From: Pinisolibacter aquiterrae
GTDB taxonomy: Bacteria; Pseudomonadota; Alphaproteobacteria; Rhizobiales; Ancalomicrobiaceae
Assembly: GCF_019160155.1 (NCBI RefSeq)
Contig: NZ_JAFNIH010000019.1
Coordinates: forward strand, 558,001 to 622,000
Length of the DNA stretch: 64,000 bases
Direction: 5' to 3'
The notes under the pieces were generated by a model. The model had not been told where the DNA came from. It worked only from the letters and a program-made list of their open reading frames with translations, and made no database searches. The first letter of the stretch is position 1; each line of letters opens with the position of its first letter. A program made the position numbers and the translations under genes. Below are positions 25,715 through 33,395 of this stretch, piece by piece.

Positions 25715-25906
25715 ATGAGCGCCACCACCGACAAGATCGAAGGTTACGCCGACGAAGTCGCCGGCAAGGCCAAGCAAGCCGCCGGCAAGATGCTCGACGA
25801 CCCGAAGCTGCGCGCCGAGGGCCTCGCCCAGGAGGCCGCCGGCGACGCCAAGAAGGCGATCGGCAAGGGCAAGGACGCCCTGAAGAAGGCGATCGACGAC
25901 ATGTGA
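25715..25906 (+). CDS. CsbD-family stress response protein
   Basis: 63-aa hydrophilic, Ala/Lys/Asp-rich helical protein with the CsbD pattern: KIEGYADEVAGKAKQAAGK at the start and GDAKKAIGKGKDALKKAIDD at the end. CsbD-like proteins are general-stress proteins of unknown mechanism. A GAAAGGA ribosome site precedes the ATG. It has no EcfG box of its own directly upstream and probably reads through from the PRC-barrel promoter. Confidence 0.88.
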   Translation: MSATTDKIEGYADEVAGKAKQAAGKMLDDPKLRAEGLAQEAAGDAKKAIGKGKDALKKAIDDM

Positions 25907-26012
25907 CGATCGATCGCTCCGCAGATCCCCCGGCCCGCTCGAAGCGACCCTTCGGGCGGGCCGTCTCGTCCGTCGACACCGGCACGACGCCGATGACGAT
26001 CCCACGAAGAGC

Positions 26013-26038
26013 GGAACCGATCCCCGCGCCCCCGCGTT
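26013..26038 (+). promoter_or_regulatory. EcfG promoter (perfect) for the FNT-family gene
   Basis: GGAAC at 26013-26017, 17-bp spacer, CGTT at 26035-26038, about 38 bp before the ATG at 26077. Confidence 0.88.
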
Positions 26039-26076
26039 TTCCCCGCCATCGACGACCGACGAACGAGGAGCCGCCC

Positions 26077-26955
26077 ATGGCCGCCGACGACGTCCCCCCG
26101 CGCGACACCCGCCCCGCCGCCCGCCGCGCCGACCACATCGCCGCCGAGGAGCGGATCGTCCGCCTGACGGAGGAGGAGGCCGCCGCCGTCGACGGCGCCC
26201 GCATTCCCTCCGCCGCCGTCTCCCACGAGATCATCCGCCGGCACGGGCTCGTCGAGCTCAATCGCTCGAGCCTCGCCCTGATGTGGTCGGGCCTCACCGC
26301 CGGCCTCGTCATCGGCGTCTCGGTGCTCGCCAAGGCGGTGCTGCACCAGCCGCCGATCGACGGCGCCGCCAAACTGCTGCTCGGCGGGCTCGGCTATTCG
26401 CTCGGCTTCGTGCTGGTCGTCCTCGGCCGCATGCAGCTCTTCACCGAGAGCACGATCACCGCCGTGCTGCCGGTCGCCACCCACCCGAGCCGCAAGAACC
26501 TGCGCGATCTCGCCCGTCTCTGGGCGATCGTCTTCGCCGCCAACATGGTCGGCACTTTCCTCTTCGCCCTCGGCGCGACTCATGGCGGGCTTTCCGAGGA
26601 GCTGCGCGCCGGCATGGTCGAGGTGTCGCGCTCGATCCTCCACTTCTCCTTCTCCGGCGCGGTGGCGGCGGGGGTGCCGGCCGGCTTCCTGATCGCCGCG
26701 CTGGTGTGGATCCAATCCCGCCTCGACGGCGAGCGGCTGGTCGCCGTGGTGCTGTTGACCGGGCTGATCGACGTCGGACACTTCGCCCATGTCGTCGCCG
26801 GCTCGGCGGAGGCCTGGATCCTCGCGCTGACCGGCGAGGCGAGCCTCGGACGATCGGTCTCCTTCGTCGCCGCGGCCTTCCTCGGCAACGTCGCCGGCGG
26901 CAGCCTGCTCTTCTCCCTCCTCGCTCATGCCCAGGTCCGGTCCGACCAGGACTGA
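26077..26955 (+). CDS. Formate/nitrite transporter (FNT)-family membrane protein, YfdC-like
   Basis: 292 aa. A cytoplasmic N-terminal region of about 70 residues (VRLTEEEAAAVDGARIPSAA) precedes six membrane segments (about 73 to 285) with FNT features such as GRMQLFTESTITAVLP and NMVGTFLFAL. It resembles E. coli YfdC more than FocA or NirC, so the anion transported is unknown. A perfect EcfG promoter 40 bp upstream and a terminator right after the stop make it a single-gene stress unit. The start is chosen after GAACGAGGAG. Confidence 0.86.
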   Translation: MAADDVPPRDTRPAARRADHIAAEERIVRLTEEEAAAVDGARIPSAAVSHEIIRRHGLVELNRSSLALMWSGLTAGLVIGVSVLAKAVLHQPPIDGAAKLLLGGLGYSLGFVLVVLGRMQLFTESTITAVLPVATHPSRKNLRDLARLWAIVFAANMVGTFLFALGATHGGLSEELRAGMVEVSRSILHFSFSGAVAAGVPAGFLIAALVWIQSRLDGERLVAVVLLTGLIDVGHFAHVVAGSAEAWILALTGEASLGRSVSFVAAAFLGNVAGGSLLFSLLAHAQVRSDQD

Positions 26956-26959
26956 GACC

Positions 26960-26977
26960 CGCGGGCCTCCGCCCGCG
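26960..26977 (+). terminator. Terminator after the FNT-family gene
   Basis: Perfect arms CGCGGGC (26960-26966) and GCCCGCG (26971-26977), 4-nt loop, followed by ATTTCCCC; begins 5 bases after the stop codon. Confidence 0.65.
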
Positions 26978-26996
26978 ATTTCCCCGAGCCCGTTCG

Positions 26997-27021
26997 GGAA
27001 CGAAATCGGCCGTGCCGCGTT
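26997..27021 (+). promoter_or_regulatory. EcfG promoter (perfect) for a small membrane protein
   Basis: GGAAC at 26997-27001, 16-bp spacer, CGTT at 27018-27021, about 43 bp before the ATG at 27064. Confidence 0.85.
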
Positions 27022-27063
27022 GACGTCGTGAAGTCCAGACGGAAACCGCTTCGGGAGATCGAG

Positions 27064-27288
27064 ATGACGCACTCCGCGAGACCCGGCCTGCGCCTCTTGT
27101 CCATCGCGACCTATCTGTCGCTCGTCGGCCTGTTCTCGACCGCCGGCTCGCTGTGGGTTCTGACCCACGGCGTCGACGGTCGCGCCCTGCTCTGGGTGAG
27201 CTGGCTCTCCGTGCTCGGCGCCTTCGTCGCCCTGCCGGCGTCGTTCCTCACCGTCCGCCGTCTCGGCCGGACCGCCACCCCGCTCTGA
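27064..27288 (+). CDS. Small two-helix membrane protein, EcfG-promoter gene
   Basis: 74 aa with two membrane helices (about residues 9-31 and 37-58) and a short basic tail. Not a family I recognise. A GTG at 27028 is in frame, but the ATG at 27064 has the GGGAG ribosome site and lies at a natural distance from the perfect EcfG promoter. A stress-related membrane function is inferred only from the promoter and neighbours. Confidence 0.72.
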   Translation: MTHSARPGLRLLSIATYLSLVGLFSTAGSLWVLTHGVDGRALLWVSWLSVLGAFVALPASFLTVRRLGRTATPL

Positions 27289-27353
27289 CCCCGATGCCTC
27301 GACCGACGCATCCGCGACGGCCCTTCGACACGCCCGTCGAGGGCCGCGCGGGA

Positions 27354-28727
27354 TCAGGTCGGCTCGAGCGCGGCGAGCGGCCCGTCGAGGCGATAGCGCG
27401 TCGCGTCCGCCTCGATCGCGAGCGTGGCGACGCCGCCGACGGCGCGCGGCAGGTGCCGCTCGAGGAACACCCGCCCGAACCCCTCGCGCAGCGCCTCGCC
27501 CGGCGGGCCCGACCGTTCCCAGGTGAAGACGAAGCGCCCTTCGCCCTCCCGCCACGCGATCTCGTCGCGCTCCTCGGCGTCGCCGGCGCCCCGGGCCTCG
27601 ACGAAGAGCTCGTGCAGGGCCAGAGCGAAATTCTGCGCCGCCTCGGGCGACAGGCGCCGGTCGGGCACGTCGGCGCGGAACGATCGGTGCGTGCCGACAC
27701 CGACGCAGTCGCGTTCCCGCGCGATCAGCTCGCGCAGCCCCACCCCACGCCACAGCTCCTCCACCAGGATCTCGTGGACGCGTGAGAGCGCCTGAAGACG
27801 GCCGTTGAAGAGGTCGAGGAACTCCGCCTCCCCCGGCCGACCGACCCGGCTCTGCCGGGCGATGCCCTGGACGACGGCGAGGAGGTTCTTGGAACGGTGG
27901 GTCAGTTCCCGGAGCACCTCGCGCATCTGGCGCTCGTGCTCCTTGTGCCGGGTGATGTCGACCGAGACCGTGATCACCCCGACGACCTCGCCGGCCTGCG
28001 TCAACGGTTCGATCCGGCCCTCGTACCACGCGTCGGCAGCGCCGGGCATCGCCACCTCGAAACGCTCCGCCTGCCCCGTCGCCATGACGCGCCGCTTCAC
28101 CACGCCTTGCGCGGCGGCGGTCGAGGCCGGAAGAACCTCCTCCGGCGAGCGGCCGACGGGATCGACCCCGCCGAGGGTCGCGGGCGCGTTGTACATCCAG
28201 GTGTAGCGGAGATCGCGGTCCTGTTCGGCCACCGCGATGGTGCTGCCGGAGAGCGCGATCTCGAAGCGGCGCCGTTCCAGTTCGAGTTCGCGGGTGCGCT
28301 CGACCACGCGGCGTTCGAGCTCCGCGTTGAGCCGGCGCGTCTCCTCGACGAGCGCCTGGCGCGCCTCCCGCTCCTCCTCGAGCCGCCGGTTGACCTCGAC
28401 CAGTTCGCGCCGCGTCGGCATCGTCAGGAGACGCGGCACCAGCGGCCACATGGCGAAGGCGGCGACGAGCGCGATGCCCGCCGCGAAGGCCTCCAGCACG
28501 TGGAGCGCCGCCGCCCCGGGGATCCGGGCGACTAGGAAGCCGACGACTCGCGTCGCCGCCAGCGCCAGCACGAAGACGGCGATCACCGCCGTCACGCCCG
28601 CGAAGCCGCCGGCCCGCCCTCGCATGCGCGTCATGTACCAGCCGACCGCCGCCATCGCCGACAGCGACGACACCACGGTGACGACGTCGACGATCGCGTG
28701 AAGGTTGGCGAGATCCTCCGAGGTCAA
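27354..28727 (-). CDS. Membrane-bound PAS-HWE histidine kinase downstream of phyR
   Basis: 457 aa. Three to four N-terminal membrane helices (about residues 8-100), a coiled coil (about 108-155, rich in Glu/Arg), a PAS domain (about 155-265) and an HWE/HisKA_2 kinase core with phospho-His277 in LRELTHRSKNLLAVVQGIARQ. HWE kinases next to phyR typically phosphorylate PhyR to start the general stress response. It starts with TTG after a GAGG ribosome site, 38 bases behind phyR on the same strand, so it is probably co-transcribed. The ATP-binding part is unusually divergent, with FALALHELFVEAR replacing the usual N box NxxKYG. Confidence 0.86.
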   Translation of the reverse strand: MTSEDLANLHAIVDVVTVVSSLSAMAAVGWYMTRMRGRAGGFAGVTAVIAVFVLALAATRVVGFLVARIPGAAALHVLEAFAAGIALVAAFAMWPLVPRLLTMPTRRELVEVNRRLEEEREARQALVEETRRLNAELERRVVERTRELELERRRFEIALSGSTIAVAEQDRDLRYTWMYNAPATLGGVDPVGRSPEEVLPASTAAAQGVVKRRVMATGQAERFEVAMPGAADAWYEGRIEPLTQAGEVVGVITVSVDITRHKEHERQMREVLRELTHRSKNLLAVVQGIARQSRVGRPGEAEFLDLFNGRLQALSRVHEILVEELWRGVGLRELIARERDCVGVGTHRSFRADVPDRRLSPEAAQNFALALHELFVEARGAGDAEERDEIAWREGEGRFVFTWERSGPPGEALREGFGRVFLERHLPRAVGGVATLAIEADATRYRLDGPLAALEPT

Positions 28728-28765
28728 CGGCCCTCGTCTCCGATCGGGGGGTTCGTGGGAAGGCC

Positions 28766-29566
28766 TCAGGCGGACCGCGCGAGGCCCGACGACGCGGCGG
28801 TGTCGAAGAACAGCGCCTGCGAGACGATCGCCTTCACCGTGTCCTCGCGGAACGGCTTGGCGATCAGGAAGGTCGGCTCCGGCCGTGTGCCCGTCAGCAA
28901 CATCTCGGGATAGGCGGTGATGAAGATCACCGGCACCTCGAAGTCGGCGAGAATGTCGTTGACCGCGTCGAGACCGGACGACCCGTCGGCGAGGCGAATG
29001 TCGGCGAGCACCAGCCCCGGACGGGTGCGCCGCGCCATCTCCACCGCTTCCGCGCGGGTGCGGGCATTGCCGACCACGGTGTGGCCGAGCGATTCCACCA
29101 GCGCCTCGAGATCCATCGCGATGATCGGCTCGTCCTCGATGACGAGCACGCGCGAGGAGACCTGTTCGCCGATCTGGCGCGAGGCCTCGCCGAGAAGTTC
29201 GCCGAGGACGTCGTCGCCGACCCCGAGGATGGTCGCGGCGTCCGCGGTCGAGAAACCCTCGACCGCGGCGAGGAGAAAGGCTTGGCGCGGCAGCGGCGTG
29301 AGCGCCTCGATCCGGCGATCGGCGACGGTCTCGGGTCCCACCTCCTCGGCCAGACGGTTCATCGGATTGGCGTTCCAGACCGAGGAGAAGAGGCGGTAGA
29401 CCGCGACGCGCGGCTCGAGCGACCGATCGAACCCGCTCGGATCGGCGACCAGCGTCTCGAGCATCGCCACGACGTGGTTGTCGCCGCTCGCCTGCGAGCC
29501 GGAGAGCGCGCGAGCGTAGCGGCGGAGCAGAGGAAGCTGCGGAGAGATGAGTGCGGTGATGGACAT
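28766..29566 (-). CDS. phyR: PhyR, general stress response regulator (anti-anti-sigma)
   Basis: 266 aa: an N-terminal EcfG-like sigma domain (about residues 1-125; LLRRYARALSG, LTPLPRQAFLLAAVEGFSTADAA) fused to a C-terminal receiver domain (about 137-255) with phospho-Asp189 (LVLADIRLADG), Thr in FITAYPE and Lys in LIAKPF. On phosphorylation the sigma-like part sequesters NepR and frees EcfG. The start at 29566 is taken because homology begins there and a GGAAAGA site precedes it; longer frames cross the promoter. Its EcfG promoter makes a positive feedback loop. Confidence 0.96.
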   Translation of the reverse strand: MSITALISPQLPLLRRYARALSGSQASGDNHVVAMLETLVADPSGFDRSLEPRVAVYRLFSSVWNANPMNRLAEEVGPETVADRRIEALTPLPRQAFLLAAVEGFSTADAATILGVGDDVLGELLGEASRQIGEQVSSRVLVIEDEPIIAMDLEALVESLGHTVVGNARTRAEAVEMARRTRPGLVLADIRLADGSSGLDAVNDILADFEVPVIFITAYPEMLLTGTRPEPTFLIAKPFREDTVKAIVSQALFFDTAASSGLARSA

Positions 29567-29629
29567 GAGCCGTCTTTCCGTATGAACGAGCGCGAGAGCC
29601 GAAACCATGCGACCCTCCTCGACGTCCTC

Positions 29630-29654
29630 AACGCCCGTCGCGCCGATCGGTTCC
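29630..29654 (-). promoter_or_regulatory. EcfG promoter (perfect) for phyR
   Basis: Minus strand: GGAAC at 29654-29650, 16-bp spacer, CGTT at 29633-29630, about 64 bp before the phyR start. Back to back with the nepR-ecfG promoter. Confidence 0.9.
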
Positions 29655-29686
29655 ACCCTCCTCGAAAGTTTTTTCCGCGCGCCATG

Positions 29687-29711
29687 GGAACCGTCGGCTC
29701 GCTCGCGCGTT
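29687..29711 (+). promoter_or_regulatory. EcfG promoter (perfect) for nepR-ecfG
   Basis: GGAAC at 29687-29691, 16-bp spacer, CGTT at 29708-29711, about 78 bp before the nepR start. Only 32 bp separate its -35 from that of the divergent phyR promoter. Confidence 0.9.
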
Positions 29712-29789
29712 CGACTATGGAGAGCCCAGACCTTTCCATCCCCGGGACCGCCGCACCGGCGCGACGGCTCCCAGCGAAGAGCGCCCCGC

Positions 29790-29990
29790 ATGTCCGACCA
29801 CGAGCACCCCACCCGCCGCCCGACAGGCACCCGTGATCCGATCCAGACCCATCTCGGATCGAAACTCCGCGAATTCTACGGATCGATCCTCGCCGAACCC
29901 GTTCCCGACCGCCTGACCTCGCTTCTCGACCAGCTCGAGAAACAGGAACGCGCGACCGCGATCGCGCCGGCGGAGAAGGAGGAGAAATGA
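29790..29990 (+). CDS. nepR: NepR anti-sigma factor
   Basis: 66-aa anti-sigma factor that holds EcfG inactive until phosphorylated PhyR takes it away. The conserved core is IQTHLGSKLREFYGSILAEPVPDRLTSLL (residues about 18-47; both NepR helices), with the LxxFYxxxxxEPVPDR signature clear. N and C tails are short and charged. The frame is open upstream, but this ATG fits the family length. The stop overlaps the ecfG start by ATGA, the classic nepR-ecfG coupling. Confidence 0.95.
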   Translation: MSDHEHPTRRPTGTRDPIQTHLGSKLREFYGSILAEPVPDRLTSLLDQLEKQERATAIAPAEKEEK

Positions 29991-30538
29991 CGGAGATCAC
30001 CGCTCTGAAGACGGCGCTCCTCGCCGAGTTGCCATCGTTGCGCGCCTTCGCCATCTCCCTGACCGGAAGCCCCGATCGCGCCGACGATCTGGTGCAGGAG
30101 ACGGTCATGAAGGCCTGGGCCGCGCGCGCCTCCTTCACCGAGGGGACGAGCCTGCGCGCCTGGCTCTTCACCATCATGCGCAACACCTGTTTCAGCCAGT
30201 ATCGCAAGGCGCGCCGCGAGGTCCAGGACACCGACGGCGAGGCCGCCGCGCGGCTCGTCTCGACCCCGGCCCAGCACGGCCATCTCGACCTCGCCGATTT
30301 CCGCACCGCCCTCGACGAACTGGTCCCCGACCAGCGCGAGGCGCTGATCCTGGTCGGCGCGTCGGGCTTCTCCTACGAGGAGGCGGCCGAGATCTGCGGC
30401 TGCGCGGTCGGCACCATCAAGAGCCGGGTCAACCGCGCCCGCCAGCGGCTGATGCAGCTGATGTCGATCGACGGGCTCGACGACATCGGCGCGAGCACCG
30501 GCCCGATCGCCGCCGACCGTCCCGCCGTCGCACTCTGA
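29987..30538 (+). CDS. ecfG: EcfG general stress ECF sigma factor
   Basis: 183 aa. Sigma region 2 at residues about 15-80 (LRAFAISLTGSPDRADDLVQETVMKAW, LRAWLFTIMRN), a linker, and region 4 at about 110-165 (LVPDQREALILVGASGFSYEEAAEICGCAVGTIKSRVNRAR). The region 2 and 4 sequences are those of EcfG (ECF15). It directs RNA polymerase to GGAAC-N16/17-CGTT promoters, at least eight of which lie within 13 kb. Released from NepR by PhyR. A strong terminator follows the gene. Confidence 0.96.
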   Translation: MTEITALKTALLAELPSLRAFAISLTGSPDRADDLVQETVMKAWAARASFTEGTSLRAWLFTIMRNTCFSQYRKARREVQDTDGEAAARLVSTPAQHGHLDLADFRTALDELVPDQREALILVGASGFSYEEAAEICGCAVGTIKSRVNRARQRLMQLMSIDGLDDIGASTGPIAADRPAVAL

Positions 30539-30567
30539 TCCCGCCGCCCTCCGGCCGACGCGAACGA

Positions 30568-30607
30568 AACCCCGCCGCTCCACTCCGGAGCGGTGGGGTT
30601 CTTCTTT
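30568..30607. terminator. Strong intrinsic terminator after ecfG
   Basis: Perfect 14-bp arms at 30568-30581 and 30587-30600 with a 5-nt loop, followed by TTCTTCTTT. It lies between ecfG and the convergent AI-2E-family gene and could serve both strands. It is the best textbook terminator in the window. Confidence 0.88.
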
Positions 30608-30615
30608 CGCCGCCG

Positions 30616-31659
30616 TCAGTCGGGCAGCGCGCCCGGCGCCGCGCCGCTCGACGCCTCGCGCAGAGTTCGCGCCACGAGCAGGATCGGCACGGCGAGTACC
30701 GCCCCCATCGCCCCCCACATCCACGACCAGAACACGATCGCGACGAAGACGAGGAACGGATTGATCTCGAACTTCCGCCCGAGGATCGAGGGAATGACGG
30801 CGTTCTCGCAGGCGAGATGGACGACGAGAAAGCCGAGCGCCGGCCACAGCGCCGCGACGAGGCTCTCCTGCGCGAGAAATCCCGCCGAGGCGAGCGCGAA
30901 GGCGACGATCGCCGGCCCGAGGAACGGCACGAAGCTGAGCAGCATCGTCACCACTCCCCACAGCGGCGGATTGGCCAAGCCCCCGCTCCAGGCGAGGAGC
31001 GCCGTCATCAGGCCGACGCCGAGATAGATCACCGCCGTCGTGCCGAAGAAGGTGGCGAGCGCCGTCTCGGCCGAATTGAAGACGCGGATCATCGCCAGCC
31101 GCCGATCGCGATCGCCGAAGGAGAGGATCGCCCGCCGCCGCAACGACGCCCGCCCGGCGACGAAGAAGACCAGCGTGGCGAGGAAGATCAGCACCTCGCC
31201 GAGCGCCGGCGTCAGCCCGCCGAGAAAGCTCGTGACCGCGTTCATGTCGACCGAGGAGGCGATCCGCCCCAGCCGCCCGGCGATCGGCGACCCGTCGACG
31301 AGACCGCCGCTCCCGACGAGCCGCGCGTCGACCGCGATGAACAGACGATCGGCGAGACGGTCCAGGCGCGCGACCATCTCCGGCGCGCGGTCGGCGATGC
31401 CGCCGATCGCCTCGGCGACCGCCGTGCCCAGGAAGAACAGGCCGACCCCGGTCACGCCGACGAGGCCCATCGCCGCGACCAGGGGCGGCACGCCGATGCG
31501 CTGGCCGCGATCGCCGACATGGGCGAGCACCGAACCGAGGATCACCGCCGCCGTCATCGGCACGACCAGCGCCGCCGCCGCATGGAGCGCGACGAGGAGT
31601 GCCAGGACGAAGAGACCGACCGAGGCCGGCCCGCTCCACTCGGAGAGCGTGGGAAACAT
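30616..31659 (-). CDS. AI-2E/PerM-family transporter
   Basis: 347 aa, polytopic membrane protein with about eight helices and the family pattern: an N-terminal pair of helices, a central soluble segment (about 85-150), and C-terminal PPLWGVVTMLLSFVPFLGPAIVAF and LILGRKFEINPFLVFVAIVFW-like sequence (here SILGRKFEINPFLVF). The AI-2E label is historical; substrates vary and are unknown here. The much longer open frame on this strand is not the gene. It is convergent to ecfG; I found no EcfG site upstream of it. Confidence 0.86.
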   Translation of the reverse strand: MFPTLSEWSGPASVGLFVLALLVALHAAAALVVPMTAAVILGSVLAHVGDRGQRIGVPPLVAAMGLVGVTGVGLFFLGTAVAEAIGGIADRAPEMVARLDRLADRLFIAVDARLVGSGGLVDGSPIAGRLGRIASSVDMNAVTSFLGGLTPALGEVLIFLATLVFFVAGRASLRRRAILSFGDRDRRLAMIRVFNSAETALATFFGTTAVIYLGVGLMTALLAWSGGLANPPLWGVVTMLLSFVPFLGPAIVAFALASAGFLAQESLVAALWPALGFLVVHLACENAVIPSILGRKFEINPFLVFVAIVFWSWMWGAMGAVLAVPILLVARTLREASSGAAPGALPD

Positions 31660-32002
31660 CCCTCGGGCGCCTCCCGGCGCGGCGCCCTCGGCGGACGAGG
31701 ACGGGAGCGGGGGGAAACGTTCGGGTCGGTTCAAGGCGGAGATCTCCCGGCTGATCCCGGCCGCCCGAAATTCGGGTGGCCTCGAATGAGATGCGGCACC
31801 CGACGGTGCCCCGCCGGTCAATGCGCCGAGCCGGGAAAAGTTCCGCGTCTCCCGGCCGTCGGCGGCGAGGGAACCGGACGCCGTCTCGGCGGTTGTCCTC
31901 TCGAACCACGCGCTCGGTCGCGGCGCGATCGCCCCGCCCCGAGCGCCCACGGCCCCGGCCGTCTTCCCCTCCCCCGATCCGAGACCCGAGAAAGGACGCA
32001 CC
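31660..32002. other. 343-bp divergent intergenic region with probable EcfG promoter
   Basis: Separates the AI-2E-family gene from the DUF883-like gene. On the plus strand GGAAC at 31870-31874, a 16-bp spacer and GGTT at 31891-31894 give a one-mismatch EcfG promoter for the DUF883-like gene about 105 bp before its start. On the minus strand no EcfG match or clear sigma-70 promoter was found. No convincing small gene was found here. Confidence 0.5.
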
Positions 32003-32392
32003 ATGACCCGCACCCTCCGTGACGCGACCGCCGCCGACCTCCGCGAGACGACCGACGCGGCCATCTCCGGCGCCGGCGCGAAAGTCGCCGACGAGGCCGA
32101 GGCGATCGTCGGCTCCGCCCGCGACGCGCTCGCCGAGATGCGCCGCATCGTCGACGCCTTCGCCGCCGCGACCGGCGAGAAGGTCGAGATCGCCGCGCAG
32201 GCCGTCGGCGAGACCGGAACCGAGACCGCGCGCCGCGTCGGCGCCCTCGTCGAGGACGCCCGCGACCTCGGCCGCGACGGTCTCGAGCGCGTCGCCGAAC
32301 GGGTCGCCGAGCGTCCCTTCGCCGCGCTCGCCGTGGCGGCCGGCGTCGGCCTCGCCCTCGGCTTCCTGACCCGGCCGGGCAGCGATCGATGA
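32003..32392 (+). CDS. DUF883/ElaB-type membrane-anchored protein
   Basis: 129 aa: a long amphipathic Ala/Glu/Arg-rich helix region (about 1-100) with repeated GA-x-DEAEA-like spacing, then one C-terminal membrane helix with small-residue packing (FAALAVAAGVGLALGFLTR). This is the DUF883 (ElaB/YgaM/YqjD) layout; E. coli members are stationary-phase inner-membrane proteins that bind ribosomes. The start follows GAAAGGA. It overlaps the next membrane gene by 4 bases. Confidence 0.8.
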   Translation: MTRTLRDATAADLRETTDAAISGAGAKVADEAEAIVGSARDALAEMRRIVDAFAAATGEKVEIAAQAVGETGTETARRVGALVEDARDLGRDGLERVAERVAERPFAALAVAAGVGLALGFLTRPGSDR

Positions 32393-32781
32393 GCGCCGGC
32401 CGCCTCCTCGGGCTCGACGGCGCGCTCCTGCGCCATCGCGGCCTCCTCGCCGCCGTCGCTGCGGCGACGGCCACGCTGGCGATCGCGGTCGCGATCGGCG
32501 CGCTCGCCTGCGCCGCCCAGATCGTGCTCGCCCGCCATGTCGCGCCGGAGATCGCCGCGCTGATCGTCGCCGCCGCCGCCTTCGTGATCGCGGTCCTGGC
32601 GAGCCTCGGCTTCTTCTCGGTAGTGACGCGCACCCGGCGCGACGTGCACCGCGCGGTCGCCACCAGCGCCGTGGCGACGCTCGCCCCGACGGCTCTCTCC
32701 CTCGCCCTGCGCCACACCCGCCTCGCCGGGGTCGCCGCCGCCGCCGGCATCGGCTTCTGGCTGGCGCGCCGCGCGCGCTGA
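32389..32781 (+). CDS. Membrane protein coupled to the DUF883-like gene
   Basis: 130 aa with two strong hydrophobic segments (about residues 18-45 and 53-78) and a weaker one near the C terminus, basic ends. It resembles the YqjE-type holin-superfamily partner that accompanies YqjD/DUF883 genes, but sequence identity is too weak to be sure. The ATGA overlap shows translational coupling to its neighbour. Confidence 0.7.
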   Translation: MSAGRLLGLDGALLRHRGLLAAVAAATATLAIAVAIGALACAAQIVLARHVAPEIAALIVAAAAFVIAVLASLGFFSVVTRTRRDVHRAVATSAVATLAPTALSLALRHTRLAGVAAAAGIGFWLARRAR

Positions 32782-32800
32782 AGAAATCCGCCGCCGGCGC

Positions 32801-32825
32801 GGAACTCTCCCGCGATCGCGGCGTT
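32801..32825 (+). promoter_or_regulatory. EcfG promoter (perfect) for a small secreted protein
   Basis: GGAAC at 32801-32805, 16-bp spacer, CGTT at 32822-32825, about 55 bp before the ATG at 32880. Confidence 0.88.
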
Positions 32826-32879
32826 GTTCCTCGGTGGCCACCGAAGTTTGAAGCACTTCCCATCGACAAGGAGGTACCC

Positions 32880-33143
32880 ATGACCGCCAAATCGACCGTG
32901 ATCGCGCTTCTGAGCGCCGCTCTCTTCCTCGGAACTTCCGCCGCCACGGCCACCTTCGCCGTCGACGCCGACCACGCCGCCCCGCGCTCCGCCTCCGATC
33001 CCGCATCCTGCCCGCCCGAGGCCTGCAGCGTGGTGATCAAGACCGCCGCCGGCGGCGAGCCGAGCCGCATCCTCGCCCCGGCCGTCGCGCCGAAGACCGA
33101 TCCCGCAACCGGCCTCGTCCTGGTGGCCGACGCCCTCGACTGA
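32880..33143 (+). CDS. Small secreted protein, EcfG-promoter gene
   Basis: 87 aa. Signal peptide (about residues 1-27, cleavage near ATFAVDA) and a mature part of about 60 residues with two Cys (ASCPPEACS) that could form a disulfide or small loop. Not a family I can name. A strong AAGGAGG ribosome site and a perfect EcfG promoter establish it as a gene. Expected in the periplasm under stress. Confidence 0.76.
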   Translation: MTAKSTVIALLSAALFLGTSAATATFAVDADHAAPRSASDPASCPPEACSVVIKTAAGGEPSRILAPAVAPKTDPATGLVLVADALD

Positions 33144-33235
33144 GGCCTGAGCCGAGACCGGGCACGGCCCGCCCGTCTCGCGACCATGTCTCGCCCATCT
33201 CACGTCTACGTCTCGCCGACGTCTCGCAGATCACG

Positions 33236-33266
33236 GAGCCGCCGCGTCCCCCCCTGGCGGCGGCTC
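33236..33266. terminator. Hairpin between convergent stress genes
   Basis: Perfect 10-bp arms GAGCCGCCGC (33236-33245) and GCGGCGGCTC (33257-33266), 11-nt loop, in the 252-bp convergent gap 33144-33395. No T-run on either side. The gap also carries four GTCTCGC words (about 33175-33228). No gene is evident in it. Confidence 0.45.
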
Positions 33267-33395
33267 GACCAGAGAGGCGAACGCCCCCGCGCCTCGCGAT
33301 CCGCGGTGTCCCCGACCCGCCGATCGCGCCCGAGGGCCTTCGCCTCTCCCGCTCTCTCCTCACGAACCACCGCCCCGGCGTCGTGCTGCCGTCCG

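Noticed and set aside
31714-31760. AACG followed by GGTTC upstream of the AI-2E-family gene as a minus-strand EcfG promoter
   Set aside because: The spacing between the two elements is far below 16 bp, so it cannot act as a -35/-10 pair.
29876-33187. A 1103-codon open frame on the minus strand, and similar very long frames (for example 25744-28449 minus, 10083-12389 minus, 46523-49135 plus, 50400-52949 plus, 55214-57322 plus)
   Set aside because: They are antisense or out-of-frame to genes with clear families, have Arg/Gly/Ala/Asp-rich low-complexity translations and no motifs. Long shadow frames are expected in DNA this rich in GC.
33175-33228. Repeated GTCTCGC words in the convergent gap
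   Set aside because: Spacing is irregular, copies are short and no spacer-repeat structure exists; not a CRISPR array and not a clear tandem repeat.
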